Assembly: GCA_001600495.1 (NCBI GenBank) | Contig: BCKE01000012.1 | Location: 421,844-485,843 of the forward strand | Direction of reading: 5' to 3' | DNA length: 64,000 nt | DNA from: Pilasporangium apinafurcum | Taxonomy: Eukaryota; Oomycota; Peronosporomycetes; Pythiales; Pythiaceae | Shown here: piece after piece, positions 1 to 12,534 of the stretch | How the letters are laid out: every line of letters begins with the position of its first letter | Numbering within the stretch: position 1 is the stretch's first letter | Made by a program: the position numbers and the translations under genes | The notes under the pieces: generated by a model | Database searches by the model: none | Seen by the model: only the letters and a program-made list of their open reading frames with translations | Told to the model about the DNA's origin: nothing

Positions 1-56
1 CTTTCTGTTTTTACACGCGGCTTGCTCACATAATTTTTTATTAAAACATTGAACAG

Positions 57-992
57 GCTAAGTGCCATGCGAAGGTGTTGGATGATTTGGAAATCGACAA
101 GGTCCACACTGTCATTGGTGGGAGCATGGGCGGCATTCAGGTCCGACTTTTTCGTTTCATTACGTCATGATCATTTTGTAAGTTCACTTACGTACTACTG
201 CAACTGCTAACTGATTCGTTCGCAGGCACTTGAGTTTGCTGCCCAATTTCCTGATCGCCTGAGTCGACTCGTGGCAATCGCGTGTACAGCACAGACTACT
301 CCCGGGACAGTCGCATTCCGTCGCGTGCAGCGGCAAGCAATTCTCACGGATCCAGCCTACAAAGACGGCAATTACGATCCGACCGTCCCTCTCGAGGGCA
401 TGAAGGTCGCCCGAGAACTCGGCATGATGTGCTACCGGTCACGAGAAGAGTTTGACGCTCGATTTGACTGGAACCCGACGGGTCCTATGCATTTCAAATC
501 ATTGACGTTCGAGGTGGAGCGATACATGGAGTATCAGGCAGCTAAATTTGCGCGATTTTATGATCCAAATTGCTACTTGTTGCTCTCGAAAGCCATGGAT
601 TTGACGAACTTGGGTCGTGGATATACGAATCTCGCCGAAGGCGTGAGCCGCATCACATGTGAGGCGCTCATCATTGGTGTGCTTCAGGACTTATTAATCC
701 CAATCCAAGAGCAGCGGGCCATCGTAAGTGGAAACTGGATTTAGATGGTATTGAATGGATGTTTGGAAATCAGGCTAATGACATACATTTATTTTGTGTA
801 ATGCAGGTGAACATCCTCCAGTCTTACGGCACGAACGCGAAACTAGTGGAAGTGAACTCTAAATTTGGACACGATGCAATGTTCCATCCGCAGATGCAAC
901 TCGACATCTTTTCTGCATACGTACGCGACTACATCGAACTCCATCTCCACGACCGATTGGTGCATGAACAGCATCGCTATAGCAGTCTCTAA
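57..992 (+). CDS. Homoserine O-acetyltransferase (3' part)
   Basis: Alpha/beta-hydrolase that acetylates homoserine with acetyl-CoA in methionine/sulfur amino-acid synthesis. The gene enters from the left; an intron acceptor ends at 56. Visible exons are 57-140, 226-723 and 807-992, joined by GT-AG introns of 85 and 83 nt. The first visible exon ends with the nucleophile elbow GGSMGG (catalytic Ser). The next exon carries family blocks such as VQRQAI, YRSREEF, KFARFYDPN and AMDLTNLGRG, then QDLLIPIQEQ with the likely catalytic Asp. The last exon has GHDAMF with the catalytic His. These features match the homoserine/serine acetyltransferase (MetX/Met2) family; homoserine versus serine specificity cannot be settled from this portion. 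The C-terminus looks complete, with a TAA stop at 990. Confidence 0.88.
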
Positions 993-1233
993 AGGATCAA
1001 CAAAGATTATATGAGCAATATGAATATGTAGGGTATATTGTTTCTATATTTTCTGCTCTGATTGGTGTTGAAAATCTAAACCTCATGCACGGAGATGGCA
1101 TGAGCTGACTTAATTTCGTTACCTTCTGTTATTTGCTTATTATCATGCATGCACCGCTTATCATCAGTGCTACGATTGACCCAATTCGATTGCTTTAATC
1201 GCCTTGACTTCTTCCACCCATGCTTGTCATTCC

Positions 1234-4200
1234 CTAGAGTTCATATGTGCAACGATCGCAGACACGCACAGGGACGTTGATCCCAAATTCAGGGATCGAT
1301 TTCCATTTCTCCGAGCATCCTTCACACACTAGCCAGCCACACCGGCGACAGTTATGTTGATCACGATTCTGCTGCGCCTCACTGGATGAAGTCGAGTTCC
1401 ACGTAAATGGCGCGTCGCAGCACATGCACCGTGTCTTCGTACTGAACGGCACCCACTCTGGGAGATTGGGCTTCATGCGACGTGCGTCGCGGACGATCCG
1501 CAGAGCGCTTAAATAATTGCGACCAAGATGGTCGCTCAACATATTTTGTTGCATGGGGATGTGAGCCAAAGCATCGCATTTGCGATCGACATACACGGCT
1601 TCATAGATACCTTTGTAAAAGTAAATATGGGTCACTTTGCCCGGAATGTAGAGCTCTTTTGGATCCTCCACTAGTGTTGTCACCAACTCCTTGAACACTT
1701 TTTCCTCCTCTTGTTTCACTTCTGTGGATACAAGTCTTTCTTCAGTAAGATCGGCTTTGTCCATTTGCTCAATCAAGTTCGTCCGGGTGAGTGTCCATGA
1801 AACAGGCTCCTCTTCTTTCGGCTTATCATCTTGTGGTCCCGTGGACACAAGATTATTGTCTTTTGAAGCACCGAGTGGTTTGACTTGATGTGATGGCTGC
1901 ACGCGCTTAGGTAGCTTACCCTTCAATTTATCTGCTTCTTCCCTTGCCCATTCACGTTTCCTTGGCGCCCACAATGACTTTGCTCGTTCTTTGAACGCTT
2001 CAATATCTTCAGAAGCAGTATCACGCCAACATCCTTTAAAGTCCTCCAGCTCCTTTATCAGTTTCAGGATATTCGACGCCTTCGCACGTGGCACGAAGTC
2101 GTCGCGTAGCACAATTGAATGCACAAAATTTACGCATGATTCCGCAACATGCAGATTAACACAGGCGGGTACGGCATAGGCAAAGCACTGTAGGTCTTCA
2201 AACTCCTTTTGAAGCATCACCGAAAGCAATGCAGCGCACCCAGCGCCAAGAGAATGACCCGCGAATACAATGCGGTACCCTTCGTTATGAAGAATGCGGA
2301 GCGAACCAATGATGCGATCCTTAATCCACATCGCCGCCTTCAGCATGCCATTATGGGCAAAGGCGTCGACAAACCCACCCGTAGCCTCCTCTTGTGTAGC
2401 ACCTTCTGGTGATAATCCAATCTCTTCGGGATGTGCTTGAATATCAGTCAGTAAGTCCTGCACTGACTTGGATCCACGGATCAGTACGAGCGCGGTCTTG
2501 TTTTCTTTGTTCCCCAATAGCGCATATGATGGGTGGCGAACATCGTGGTTCTGGACATGCGCGTAAATGAGCGAAAAATTCTGTAATTTACTGATGCGCT
2601 GAATATCTAGCACATCTAATTCGTAGATTCCATGCAATGCCAAGGGGGCATACTTCAATACATCCGCAAGGAACTCATCAGAGATAGGAGTACATCCAGA
2701 ATGATTTTCTTTTTCAGCCTCTGGATGCGCACCGCGCTCTCCACGATTCATAGCCATAAAGTAGAACGTGCCGATAGCAGCGTCTTGGAAACCAAGACCA
2801 TCCAGATCACCGATTAGTCCTTTCAGCGTTGCAAACGATTGCATAAACTCATTGCGCAAGATGAACCCCAACAAGCCGGCACGTCCATATTTTCTCAGGA
2901 AATCCGCACTCACCACTGCCATCTTCGCAGTTGCGCCAATGGGGACAGACTTGGCAGCAGCTAATGTGCCTTCCGCTGCACGCATAATCTTATCAACCGC
3001 CGTGTCGGAGGCCGTGTTGAAGTATAAGATGAGCTTATCTTCCAAGAAATCTTTCACTCGTTCATTCCTCCATTGCGTGAACTGCTGGTCGATCTTTTGC
3101 ATCAAGATAAGGCGGCAATTCGCGCAGATCTTGGACGGTACGGAATGGCCGAACGCCCGCAAGATCTCGGAATGCGATAAATCAGAATGGCAGAACGATT
3201 CGGAACAGTATCCACACTGGTAGCGGAACTTAGTCAACCCAAACTCTTGGTGGCACACCTTGCATTCTTTTGCGATGATCGGTTCTGGTGGTGACAAATG
3301 AGCTGATGGGTCGCTATCACAACAGGTGACGAGACTTCGATCCACGGGCGACAGATCCGGAAAGCGTTTCGACAACATGGATAACACTTGATACGGGTCC
3401 GATCCATCTGTGTCACTAGTCGATTTTGATTGTGCTTTCCGATGTGGTGGAAGCACTGGTTCGGCCGTAATGGCGGCAGTAGTAACAGCCTGAGCTTTTT
3501 CAAGGCCGTAGAGCGACACTTCCTTGATGGACTGAGCTGTGCCATATACAGCCTGCATCGATGATTCTCCAGCGAGTGTGATCACAGAGCTAGGTAATGA
3601 CAGCGCTGCCGCAGACAATTTGCCAAAGAATCCGCCCGAGCGCTTCTCTTCTGTTGCGGCTGGAGTCTTTCCTACTTGCGATGACAGTGGCGGCAGTGAC
3701 ACCTTTTCCTCTGCTGTCGTCGAAGGAAAGAGTGTTTCGGCGCTGTCACCGCTCGCAATTGTTGGGAACAGCACGCTATTTTTCTCCGCTTCTCTGCCAT
3801 TCTGCTGCTCAGCATTTTTTGACGAATCTTTCGCCGACGAAAACAAATTCTTCCATTCCTCGTTAGATGCTGTTGCTTCTGTGGTATCCTTTAGTGGCAA
3901 TGGGGCAGTAGCAGCTGCTGCAGTGGTTATATTTGGCAACGGTTCTTCTCCAGGCAATCGTCCCATCCAGACGCGCGTGCGAACCATCGATGATCTTTTC
4001 TTGGAGCCCCATTCATCACTGAATTTCGTACTATAGAGCCATCCTTCTTCATCGTAATCATCAGATCGATACACCGTCCACTCGACATCAGGTTGTTCGT
4101 CTTTGCTGGGGCGTTTTTCCTGTTGAGGTGTGCACCAGGGCGGTGGATCGTCCTCGTATAGCCGCGCTGACCAACCCTAGAAGAAAGCCATGAGATCCAA

Positions 4201-4631
4201 ATCAGTTTGTTGTAAAAGCTAGTTTACCACAAAGAATATTTCTCATTCTGGGATAAAGAGGGACATACCAGAATAGGATACCACCGCTGATTCTCAATCA
4301 ATTCCACGGGCATTAATTGCGTCTTCTCGTACTGGGATCGCTTGCGTTCCTTCGTTCCTTCTCGGCTTTGAGAAAATGGCGGATTCCCTTTGTAGAGCAA
4401 CAGCAACTGTGAAGAACCAAAAAATGCACAGCGATCACTTCCATTTAATATGATTGGCTAATAATTCAAAATAACGAAATGTATTGGTAGAAAATAGGCA
4501 GCAAATGTCACAGAGTGAGTGTCTATGATATGAAAACCATCATTCTGATATTTTGTTCCACCCACATTCTTCCTCAATAGAGAATGGCGAGCCTGTATGG
4601 GATGGGATGAGTAGCTTGCAAATGCTTTCAT
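1234..4631 (-). CDS. DysF-FYVE-class 3 lipase-FYVE protein
   Basis: Probable membrane-associated lipase. Exons (minus): 4512-4631 (first exon, tentative), 4269-4406 and 1234-4176; the 92-nt intron 4177-4268 is clear. With this start it is about 1066 aa. The N-terminal 170 residues form a dysferlin/peroxin DysF module (ENQRWYPIL, then GWSARLYEDD, EGWLYSTKF and RVWMGRL). A Cys-rich FYVE-like finger follows (CKVCHQEF...CGYC...CANC). The lipase class 3 domain has the nucleophile elbow GHSLG near residue 726, and LRDDFVPR and DHLGRNYLSAL supply likely Asp and His. A second FYVE-like finger ends the protein (CMCCDAPF...HNCRRCGWLVCEGC...CDRC). FYVE fingers usually bind PI3P on endosomes, though the canonical R(R/K)HHCR basic patch is DQHNCRRCG here, so lipid binding is uncertain. 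The middle 100-250 region is low complexity. Exact 5' end uncertain. Confidence 0.85.
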
Positions 4632-4722
4632 CACACGCACAAAGCGACATCAATATTAATCAACGACACACTCTCACGTGTTGAGTGCTCTTTTCATGCA
4701 ACTGAGTACTTGGAACTGCAGA

Positions 4723-5646
4723 CTACAAATCACTATCAACGTCTTCAAATGCTGCATCGATTTTGTCCCACAGTGCATTCGCAGCTTCAAAGTGTCCTGA
4801 TTCGGGGTCAATCTCAAACCGCACAATAGTCTGCTTGGCAGGGACATGAATGTCTGCACAGTCGTCATATATACATACATACAAGCATATTCAATGTGTA
4901 ATGGATAGTATAAAAAATGCAATGAACATAAGAACACGCCGACAATCATACCTCCAGCGATTGCTGACCCACTGAAATCCCATTTGATGCCTGTAACTGC
5001 CGCACATAAGCTCATTTGGTGTCTATGCAAGTAAAAAAAATTAGTTTCTACAACAGTTACAATCGAGATAGCATCGGCTTCGGCGTTTACTTTGCAAGCG
5101 GAATATCGTTCTGATGGTCCAAACTGTACTGCACGATCTGCTGTCGGGTCTCCTCATATTTGTCAAGTAATTTTTCCAGCGATTCCTTCGATGATTGCTC
5201 GTCGACACGTAATCGCTCCAACTGCACGGTCATTTCCCGTTTGATCGCCTCTAATTCCTGTAGTTTCATCTGCAATTGCTCGTTTCTTGTGCGCGCTGTG
5301 GCTTCCTGTTGCTCCCATTCGTGGACATTCGCAAGTAAATCTATCATATCAGTCACAGCCAGAATACAGTCGCATTCATAAGCATATCGACCAAAATCAT
5401 TTCATCCATTCCACCAAAAAAATAAAGCCACAACGAACGTTGTAGTTGCTTGTTGGCCTCGTTCTGCTTGGTCTGGCACGTTGTCGCAATCTCTTTGCGT
5501 TTCTGGATCAGCGAGCGCAGTCGCTGAGCGTCCTTCCGTGCATCTGCCCGAAAAAGCTTTTCCATCTCGCCGCAGATCTCTTGCACTTCCGGCCACGAGA
5601 GCGACGACGCCGCGTCGGCCAAGCCCTTCCCGCTCGTTCCTTCCAT
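4723..5646 (-). CDS. SPC24: Kinetochore protein Spc24
   Basis: Subunit of the Ndc80 complex, which couples kinetochores to microtubules; Spc24 pairs with Spc25 and faces the inner kinetochore. Exons (minus): 5415-5646, 5091-5340, 4952-5022 and 4723-4853, giving about 227 aa. The N-terminal two thirds is coiled coil (many L/E/Q heptads). The C-terminal globular part reads GIKWDFSGSAIAGD, then VRFEIDPESGHFEAANALWD, matching the conserved Spc24 fold ending in an xxLWD block. Introns 4854-4951 and 5023-5090 are clear. The first join (intron 5341-5414) is the least certain: it keeps frame but its donor is GTGGAA. The start codon lies 146 bp from that of the divergent TFIIIC gene, so they probably share a promoter region. 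Confidence 0.8.
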
Positions 5647-5792
5647 GTCTGTTGCTGCTTTTCAAAAATTGATCAAAATTGAGGCAATCGACCACATTGG
5701 GGTAACGTTCGTGTAACATTCGGGTCACCTCCCATGCGTTATTGCAACAAAATTGGTTCGCGAGGAGACAGGAGTCATAGACACCAAGAAAG

Positions 5793-8700
5793 ATGTCGTA
5801 CTTCCGGTCGCTGCTGGAGGCGGCGATGGGCGATGACGACGTGCCGGCAAACATCGATCAATACGACCATGCTGTGTCAAATGATGAGACGATCGCAAAC
5901 CATTTGCAGTCGATGGAGGAAGCTGAGGACGACGGTGAAGAAGAGTCAGCTAATGCATTGCATGCTCCACAGTATCATGGTAATCATAGCATTTTTGTTT
6001 GCTATAAAACCGCGATATGTTTTGTGCCTATCAACGTATATTCCAATTGTGTGGCTATGGTAAGTAGAAGAGCATGGTGAAGATAGTGAGGAGGATCCGT
6101 ATGTGCCGCAGTCCAGTGAAGAAGAAGAAGAGGATGATTCTGACATTGAACGCCAGGTACTTACCACCTTTATTTTCATCACTCTTATTAAGCTGAGCAA
6201 ATCGGATGAGAGCTAACTTTTGCATAACTACCATGATTTATTGTGGGAAAGCTCTGGGGTAAATCTAGAAAGCGCAAATATCGTGGCGGGCATGGAGGAC
6301 GACGCAAGAGCCACGGGAAACGGGTCGTTGCCAGTAAAGTACCTCCAGAACTGGCCGGTGTGCTTGGTGAAGCGAATATGCTATATGCATCTCATCAGTA
6401 CGACGACGCTATTACGTTGTTGAAGGATTTTATTAAGAAAGCACCGACTATTCCGGATCCGTATCATACACTGGGGATGATTTATGAGGATAGACAGGAT
6501 CGCACCAAGGCGTTGCAATTCTTTCTCATTGCGTGTACATTGACACCCCAAGATGCAGAACTATGGAAACGGGTGGGTCGAATCGCGAAGGATGAGAAAA
6601 ATTTTGACCAGGCACTGTTTTGTTTCAAGAAAGCTAGTAGTGCCGATCCCAAGGACAAAGATGCATTGTTTAGCTATGCCGAATTGTGCCGTGAACAAGG
6701 GGATAACCGTCGCGCTGCTGAAGTGTTCAAGAAGTTGACTGTGTTGATGCCCAGCGACTTGTCATTATGGATTCAAATCGCTGAAGCCTATCACTGCAAT
6801 GATCAGGAAGATGAAGCGGTCGATGCGTTAAAGATGTGTATTGAAAAAGCCTCTGCTGATCCATCCCGTCATCACCATGCCTCGAAGTATGAACTCAATG
6901 CTGTCAACATGCTGGCAGATCTATACATCACACTCAAGAAATATCGAGATGCAATTCAGGTGATTCATGAATTACACGCGCGATACGCGTCTAATCAAGA
7001 CGCTTCACAGGTCGAAGGCGATCCTGGTGGGTTGCCACTCGATATCGCTGTGAAGTACGGTATTTGCAATTTATTCGAGCGGGATTTTAGGACTGCCGAA
7101 TCCATGTTCAACCACTTGTTTGCACAGGATGTGGAAATCTTTGGTGATTTGTATTTGGATGTGGCTGATGCGTATATTGCACTTGGTGACCAGGACGAGC
7201 GTGCCGCCGAGATCTTGTTCCATTTGATCGGCAGAGATGAATTCCCATTAGAGCAAATCTGGATAAAATATGCAGCCTGCCACGATCGCCTGGCGAAATA
7301 TGATGTAGCAGTAGAGTTTTACGAGAAGGCACTTCGATATCAGCTTGAAATGGACCACTTAGCCGTTGACCCAGAGTTAATGCTGCAAGCAATGCAGGTG
7401 ACACGGAAGAAATGCGACCCTTTGAAGGGCATTGAGATGTTGCATAGTTATTTACCGGAAACGATGCGACCACCGATCCGTCCGTATTGGGTAAATATGT
7501 CGAAAGGAAAGAAAGCTGCCACGGCTGATAGAGAGAATAATAGAGAAGATGCAGTAAATAGAGACGCACAGCCTGGAGATGAGGATGATCCAGATTTTGT
7601 TGATAGCGCTGAGGAACAAGATGATGACGAGGAAGATGGAGAGGAGCGTCCAAGAATGAATTTGACGCATGATCCATCTCTCTCAGTAGATGCCATGGAG
7701 AATGGAATGCGTTTGAAATTGCTTATCGAATGGGGACATCTGAAAAAGCAAGCTGGTGAACCCGACATTCTCTGTAAAGTAGGGATTCCGATCATTCTGA
7801 CATCCCTGAACCAAACATCCTTTCGGTTGTCTGGTCGAATCAAGAGTGCTTCAGATGCTGACGACGTGGTATCTCCGGGCGATGCCCAATCACTTGGTTT
7901 TCAAGTATTAAAGTCGGAGTATTTGGTTGATATCACAGATCCCGAAGAGCGGGATTCCTTCATGGGAATTGTCATGCGAGTTGCGCAGCAGATTGTCATT
8001 TCTCGAGCACTGGGGGAAGAGCAATACTACAATCTTGTTATTGATGTGGCTCAGACGCTCACGGAATTGGGGAAATATGTTGCTGCGATTGAGCTCTTGA
8101 CCGATGTGAATACGTCGGACAAAATTTCACAACCAGATCTGCGATTTGAATTGCGATTCTTGGCACTTGTGATTGCTTTGGAATTCAAAGAGAATCGTAT
8201 GGCCTACGAGTGCGCACGGCTGAACATTATGGAGGATCCAAAAAATTTAGGATATTGGAACTTATTTGCTCGGGTGATTGCGATTACAGGAGTATTTTCA
8301 TGGCATCAGAAATTTCTTGCGAAATTATTGCGAGATGACCCGAACAGTTATCCTGCCATTGTGTTGGCTGGCCATCAGTCATCGACATGGGATATTGCTT
8401 CTTTGACAGTGGGCGAGTTAACATTGGCGCATCACAAGCATCCAACAGACCCATTGATCTTGTTCTGCATTGGCTTGGCGTTCTTGTCGGCGTCGATGCA
8501 ACGAACGATTAACGATCGCCAACACACGGTTGCAAAAGCGTTTGCATTCCTTCAACACTACGAGCGTACTCGCGTTGCATCAGTGAGCGAGATTGGGAAA
8601 GAGTTTTTGCAAATTGAGTCATGGTACAACATTGGTCGAGCCCACCAGCAATTGGTAAGTCCTTCTGCTTAGAATTGAATCTCGATGATGAAAAGCGTCC

Positions 8701-9005
8701 TGATGCTTTGTTGTTGATACATGCAGGGGCTCTTCCATTTGGCAATTCCGATGTATGAACGTGTGCTCCGGTTCTTTGAAACGAGTAAGAAAGAAAACAG
8801 AGATGTGCCGAAAGAGTATTTGCTTTGTCGTGAAACAGCCTACAATCTCTCACTCATCTACAAACAAAGGTACACATTTAGTCATGGACGCAGCGCTGGC
8901 GCACATAAATGCTTTTCTAACTTTTCTCTTTTGCTCTGTTTTGTTTATAGTGGCGCGCATGATCTCGCACGGTACTTGATTGCAAAATATTTAACGCTTG
9001 AATAA
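5793..9005 (+). CDS. TFIIIC TPR subunit (GTF3C3/Tfc4-like)
   Basis: Component of TFIIIC, the factor that recognises tRNA and 5S gene promoters and recruits TFIIIB/RNA polymerase III. Exons: 5793-5979, 6071-6156, 6252-8654, 8727-8869 and 8951-9005 (957 aa). The first two exons encode a very acidic N-terminus. Exon 3 starts with a basic stretch (KSRKRKYRGG) and then many tetratricopeptide repeats (for example DPYHTLGMIYEDR, ALQFFLIACTLTPQDAELW, AVEFYEKALRY). An acidic linker (EDDPDFVDSAEEQDDDEED) separates the two TPR arrays, and the C-terminus (TAYNLSLIYKQSGAHDLARYLIAKYLTL) is the conserved end of this family. This acidic N-terminus, TPR, acidic linker, TPR layout matches yeast Tfc4 and human GTF3C3. 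Confidence 0.87.
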
Positions 9006-9187
9006 CAAAGCGATGTAAGACATGGAGATACAAATGTTCTTGGACGTCTTGACCATTTTTAAGATGGCTACACATTGAAGTCGTACTTTATTGGGTTATC
9101 ACCACAAAGAAACGTGTCTTGAACAAGAAAAAAATTCGACAACCATTCGATGCAGCCCTAATATCCTCGTCAATCTCGGTCGCTGGA

Positions 9188-9465
9188 TGTCCGAAACAAA
9201 TTGGCATTTTATCGTAGTTTACTGTCTCGCCATCGTCGTGCTCCTACTCGCTGGAACGTATGCGTATTGTGCGTGGAAACAATACCGTCATTCGATGACC
9301 GACGCGTTGCGGCGAAGACGAGAACGTGATCTGGAAAGTGGTGGCCACATGGAAACGAACAATTATTGGATCCGTGCACCACCCCCACCATCTGTGTATG
9401 CAACCAGAATCCATTCACCCAGTGCGAAAGTCAATGGCATTACAACAATTTACACGCCAGCGTAA
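9188..9465 (+). CDS. Small single-pass membrane protein
   Basis: About 92 aa from the ATG at 9188. One strong hydrophobic segment (FIVVYCLAIVVLLLAGTYAY) is followed by a basic stretch (ALRRRRERD), the pattern of a type III or signal-anchor membrane protein with a cytoplasmic C-terminus. The tail is Pro-rich (RAPPPPSVY). The same frame is open upstream to 9091, but the residues before the chosen Met look like leader sequence. I do not recognise a family. It sits 182 bp after the TFIIIC gene on the same strand, which leaves little room for a promoter. Confidence 0.5.
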
Positions 9466-9987
9466 GCGAGAGAGTGGATCTGCTCGCGTCGCTCATCGTC
9501 AAGAAGCCCTATTAGCTACTGCTATTGAAGCAACCTTTACTGCCGCTGGGGGGTGAACTACCAAGCATAGTGAGTGTATGATAAATACCAGCTCGTCTGA
9601 ATACCGGTTGGGTATTCAAGTTCATAGCCATTTAGCTTCGGTGTATTCTTCCACCGCTTCTGTTCCTCATTTTTAGGTTTCTCTCATCACAGATACAAGA
9701 CCATAATTCCATTTATTATTGGTCAAAATAAATACATTATTCTTAATTTAAACCAATAAATGACGTTATCATACAAATCAGAAGCTGCGAAATATCTGTT
9801 GCCTCAAAACGCTTTGAACATGAGTAATAATAAACCTGATCTTACCCAACCCATATCCAAATGAAGTGACCATCATTCCTGTCTGGGGGCAGCCGCGCGA
9901 CTTGAGGGGACAACAGAGCGACGCACACAGGGAAGGAAGGAGTTTGGGGTGCGGACACGTCACCACACCAAGGCGCAGGCAGTAACC
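9466..9987. other. Intergenic gap
   Basis: 522 bp between the small membrane protein and the epsin gene. It holds the 3' end of the former (AT-rich with AATAAA at 9727) and the GC-richer upstream region of the latter. I see no convincing gene or RNA here. Confidence 0.6.
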
Positions 9988-12534
9988 ATGGACAAGTTTG
10001 CGCTTGATAAGCTCAAGAATGCGATGGACGAGGCGTATGTGATCTATATGACTGTCTCCCCCGCTCTTCCCACATTCGCTTGATACCATTGTTGTCTCGT
10101 GTTGCTGACCGATCTTTGGATTTTTCTTGTGTTCTAATTCCAATAGCAAAAGCGCCGTGAAGGCGAAATTAGGGACCGATGTGGAGAAAAAAATGGAAGA
10201 CGCACTTTCCAACAAGAATTGGGGTGCCTCAAGCACGCTGCTAAATGAAATTGCGCAGCTCACTTACGACTAGTAAGTTTCATGATGTTTATTATCCTCG
10301 CAGAATGATAATCAAGACTGTGGCACTAACTGCAAGCGATTGCTTGTGTGCATTGTGCCCATAGTGAATCCTACCATGTGATCATGAAAAAAATTTGGGA
10401 AGCCACGGATTCGCACGCTCGCCAATGGCGAACGGTCTTTAAGGTGCATAAATTGTTTTTTATCTTGGGATTCATTTTTGTAAGAAGAGGGGTCGAATTT
10501 GTTAAAACTGTGCTATTGTGACGTTCTGCATCTTTGGTAGTCATTGACCTTGCTGGACCACTTGATCAAGAATGGTACAGAACGCGTGGTGGAAAATGCA
10601 CGCGATCACATGTTTAAGCTTCGTCAGCTGTCGGATTTTTCCTACCACGATGGATCGGCTGACAAAGGCGCCGGAGGTATACAGAACATATTACCTTTGC
10701 AATTGATAGTGGAATGCATGATTTCTTAGCCAATGAATGCGTGATAGTTCGGGAGAAGGCAAAACAGATTGTGGACATGCTGAACGATAACGACCACATT
10801 CGCGACGAACGAGAGAAAGCACGTCGCTTACGTGACAAATACGTTGGTATCGGAAGTGGAGTGGGCAGCATGGGTGGATACAGCGGCGGTGGGAGTAGCT
10901 TTAGTGGTGGTGGCTACAGCGGAGGAGGTGGCTACAGTGGCGGAAGCAGCTACAGCGGCGGCGGTGGTGGTGGTGGTTACAGCGGAGGCGGTAGCTACAG
11001 TGGTGGTGGAGGATATGGTGAAGAACGAGAAAAGAGCTACTCGAGTCGATACGCAGATGAACAAGATGATTACCGCGGCAACCGTGGGGGGCATCGCGAC
11101 AAAGGACGAGGTAAGTTTATATGATAAGCCCTTTTTCGCTGTGTAGCTATTGGATCTGAGATATCGCATGACTGTTGCAATTTGTAAAGATGATCGAAGT
11201 GACGAAAGTGAATCGGAAGACGATGTATGTGCGGAATATTCTGAGGATACGTGCTAGAATGTTGGTATCCTAATTGTGGCATGTTTTCAGAGTCGATCAA
11301 AGCGAAGAACTGCATCATCGAAGAGGAAGAGTTCTAAAAAGAAAGAGGTGAATGCATGTTGTTGCTGTAACCACGTTGCCTTCGTACAAAAATAATTACA
11401 CTGACGATGTAATGAAAACAGGAGTCTGAAAGTCAATCAACAACAAAGGGTCCGTCCGCTGCTCCATCTCTACTGGACGACGACTTTTTCGCAGGCGCTC
11501 CAGCAGCACCAGGTATATTCCCATAGATGATCTTTGCCATGCGATGAACAGTCGTGACTAAGTTCATGTTATATGGTGAAGCTGCTACAGCAACAAGTTC
11601 TTTTGACCCGTTTGGAGCGTCTACCTCTGCAGCTGCACCCCAACAAACGTTTAATGCCTTCGCTGCATCTCCACAGCAGCCAGCTCAAGCAGCGTTTGAT
11701 CCGTTTGGAAATGTAGCAGCAGCCCCTGCTCAGCCAAATGCATCTCAATTTGGTGCATTTTCAGCACCTTCGCAACCACAACAACAACCGTCCTTTATGG
11801 GAGGCGGATTTGGTCAACAGGGAGGTGTACCTCCTGCTGCCCCCATGTTCAACCAACAGCCAGGTGCTCAATTTGGCGGACAGTTTGGTGGAATGCAACA
11901 GCAGCAGCCAATGATGGGCGGTGGTATGATGGGCAGCGGAATGCAAAATCCAATGCAGCATCGAACAACCTCCAATTCGGCAATGGGTCAACAGCATGCG
12001 CCAACGAGTTCAAACACAATGATGAACAAGGAGCCTGAGAAGAATCGAAACGATGCGTGGGGTGCTGGATCCTCACTATTTGATCTAAACAATCTCGCTT
12101 CTTCCAGTAGTAACAGTAGTTCTTCAAGTACCGCCCGCGTTGGTCAACCAAGCTCAAGCCAAAATAGCTTTAGTGGATTGGACACACTCGCAGGAATGCC
12201 GAACAAGCCTTCTGGTGGTATGAACACCATGGGTGGAGGCATGGGCTCAATGAACTCAGGCATGAGTATGGGCTCCATGGGCATGCAAGGCATGGGCTAT
12301 GGTCAAATGGGCGGTATGCCCATGAATACCATGGGTGGTATGGGTATGCAACAATCTGGCGGTATGGGCATGCAGCCTCGACCGATGATGGGCGGTATGG
12401 GCATGCAACAAGGTGGCATGGGTGGTATGATGAATCCTGGTGGCTTTGGTGGTATGTCTGGCATGCAACAACAACAGCAGCAACAGCAGCAACAACAACA
12501 CCAGCAAGCATTCGGCAACTTTGGTCAGTTTTAA
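9988..12534 (+). CDS. Epsin-like ENTH-domain endocytic adaptor
   Basis: Clathrin-coat adaptor; the ENTH domain binds phosphoinositides and bends membranes. Nine exons: 9988-10034, 10147-10272, 10365-10443, 10541-10676, 10730-11110, 11190-11224, 11291-11347, 11422-11512 and 11582-12534 (634 aa). The ENTH domain is spread over exons 1-5 (NWGASSTLLNEIAQLTYDY, ATDSHARQWRTVFKSLTLLD, FSYHDGSADKGA, then NECVIVREKAKQIVDMLND). A Gly/Ser/Tyr-rich tract (YSGGGS-type repeats, 10861-11020) follows, then a short SR/K-rich segment. The tail is Gln/Met/Gly-rich with DPFG motifs (AP2-binding type) and a poly-Gln run near 12465-12500. The architecture is typical of epsins, although the glycine-tyrosine tract is unusual. 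The C-terminus ends in FGNFGQF. Confidence 0.9.

Noticed and set aside
2768-3223. 151-codon plus-strand frame
   Set aside because: Antisense shadow of the DysF-FYVE-lipase gene; no family similarity.
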